6,704 nucleotides of DNA from Chitinophaga pinensis (GTDB lineage Bacteria; Bacteroidota; Bacteroidia; UKL13-3), in contig CAMCJW010000165.1 in the NCBI GenBank assembly GCA_945875195.1, positions 1 to 6,704 of the forward strand. Direction: 5' to 3'. Below the pieces are notes generated by a model, which saw only the letters and a program-made list of their open reading frames with translations, did not search any database and was not told where the DNA came from. Each line of letters begins with the position of its first letter. Position 1 is the stretch's first letter. The translations under genes and the position numbers were made by a program. Below are positions 6,049-6,704 of the stretch, piece by piece.

Positions 6049-6704
6049 TTGATATTAGCACCGATAGTTTTATTTGTATACAACCGACCACATCATACCC
6101 AAAAGGTAATTGATGCTTTGGCGGCAAATGAGCTTGCGCCATTTAGTGAAATCTATATTTTTAGCGATGGGCCTAAACAAAATCCTATTGATGTTGAAGC
6201 AGTAAAACAGGTTAGGTTATATATTCAATCTATTAATTTCTTTCAAAAAATTCATATTACCGAACGAGCAGAAAATATTGGATTATCAGAAAACATCATT
6301 ACTGGTATTGATAGTATTTTCGAACAATATGACCAAGCAATTATTTTGGAGGACGATACTTTACCCTCACCTGAATTTCTTAAGTATATGAATGAGGCAC
6401 TTGAAATTTACCAAAATGAGAGTGAGGTGGGATCGGTTCAAGGCTTTCAGTTTCCAGTAAAATTTGATAAAAATATAAGCAGTTACTTTGATTATTCTGT
6501 GGGCTGTTGGGGCTGGGGTACTTGGAAAAACAAGTGGATACTGTTTGAACCAAATGGAGCTGAGCTTCTCGCCCAAATTGAACAAAAAGAATTGACTACT
6601 AAATTCAATTTAAATAATACCTACCCATTTATAGAATTATTGAAAAACCAGATTGAAGGAAAAAGTAATTCATGGGCGATTAGGTGGTATGCCTCTTTAT
6701 TTTT
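6049..6704 (+). CDS. GT-A fold glycosyltransferase (family 2 / GNT-I-like), 3' end missing
   Basis: N-terminal 218 residues of a cytoplasmic nucleotide-sugar glycosyltransferase, running off the right edge; full-length relatives are around 300 residues. Numbered from TTG 6049: LAPIVLFVYNRPHHT (3-17) is the conserved first strand and loop; YIFSDGPK (36-43) follows; ENIGLSENI (75-83) is typical; ILEDD (99-103) is the DxD-type metal/nucleotide-sugar site, followed by SPEFLKYMNEAL; GCWGWGTW (152-159) and SWAIRWYAS (208-216) are acceptor-side family blocks. An in-frame TAG at 6043-6045 and the absence of an ATG until about 6388, beyond the catalytic site, make TTG 6049 the only plausible standard start, placing the conserved block three residues in. 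It begins 11 bp after the GT-C gene, so the same operon is likely. It probably adds one residue to the growing repeat unit; donor and acceptor are not predictable. Confidence 0.88.
   Translation, partial: MILAPIVLFVYNRPHHTQKVIDALAANELAPFSEIYIFSDGPKQNPIDVEAVKQVRLYIQSINFFQKIHITERAENIGLSENIITGIDSIFEQYDQAIILEDDTLPSPEFLKYMNEALEIYQNESEVGSVQGFQFPVKFDKNISSYFDYSVGCWGWGTWKNKWILFEPNGAELLAQIEQKELTTKFNLNNTYPFIELLKNQIEGKSNSWAIRWYASLF

Noticed and set aside
6039..6058. Short direct repeat ATATTAG flanking the TTG start (6039-6045 and 6052-6058)
   Set aside because: Only 7 bp in AT-rich sequence, with no mobile element or known regulator site nearby; likely chance.
6367..6585. Minus-strand open frame of 72 codons near the right edge
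   Set aside because: It is antisense to the conserved core of the GT-A glycosyltransferase, whose motifs (ILEDD, GCWGWGTW) are unmistakable on the + strand.

Overview
This 6.7-kb window is wall-to-wall coding on the + strand. It looks like the middle of a surface-polysaccharide (O-antigen or capsule/exopolysaccharide) export and assembly operon. The DNA is AT-rich. Starts are preceded by A-rich stretches rather than clear Shine-Dalgarno sequences, and the protein signatures (a Wzc-type kinase next to a Wzm/Wzt pair, and the style of the glycosyltransferases) suggest a member of the Bacteroidota. That assignment comes from sequence feel and family knowledge, not from a marker gene.

Layout: (1) positions 1-1813 hold the C-terminal ~600 residues of a Wzc-like polysaccharide co-polymerase fused to a bacterial tyrosine (BY) kinase, with its start off the left edge; (2) 1803-2645 is an ABC-2 type polysaccharide export permease (Wzm-like); (3) 2649-3917 is the matching ATPase with a C-terminal Wzt-type domain; (4) 3919-4578 is a small protein with a class I methyltransferase-like fold; (5) 4565-6037 is a multi-membrane-span GT-C (family 39-like) glycosyltransferase with a soluble C-terminal tail; (6) 6049 to the right edge is the N-terminal ~218 residues of a GT-A glycosyltransferase. 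This last gene has no ATG near its start, runs off the window, and starts at TTG.

The six genes are packed with overlaps of 11 and about 14 bp and gaps of 3, 1 and 11 bp, so a single transcript with translational coupling is the simplest reading. No promoter, terminator, RNA gene, CRISPR array, insertion sequence or non-coding stretch above 11 bp was found.

How they may work together (inference): soluble glycosyltransferases build the glycan on a lipid carrier in the cytoplasm. Wzt, through its C-terminal domain, recognises the finished chain and drives export through Wzm. The Wzc-like protein spans the periplasm, coordinates length or export, and is tuned by phosphorylation of its tyrosine-rich tail. 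The GT-C enzyme may add side residues on the periplasmic face, and the methyltransferase-like protein may modify or cap the glycan. The most noteworthy points are the Tyr-Gly hexanucleotide repeat in the kinase tail, the mix of a BY-kinase with an ABC exporter, the methyltransferase-like gene directly after wzt, and two successive genes that can only start at GTG or TTG. I see no clear sign of a wholly new system; this is an accessory polysaccharide locus with some unusual details.
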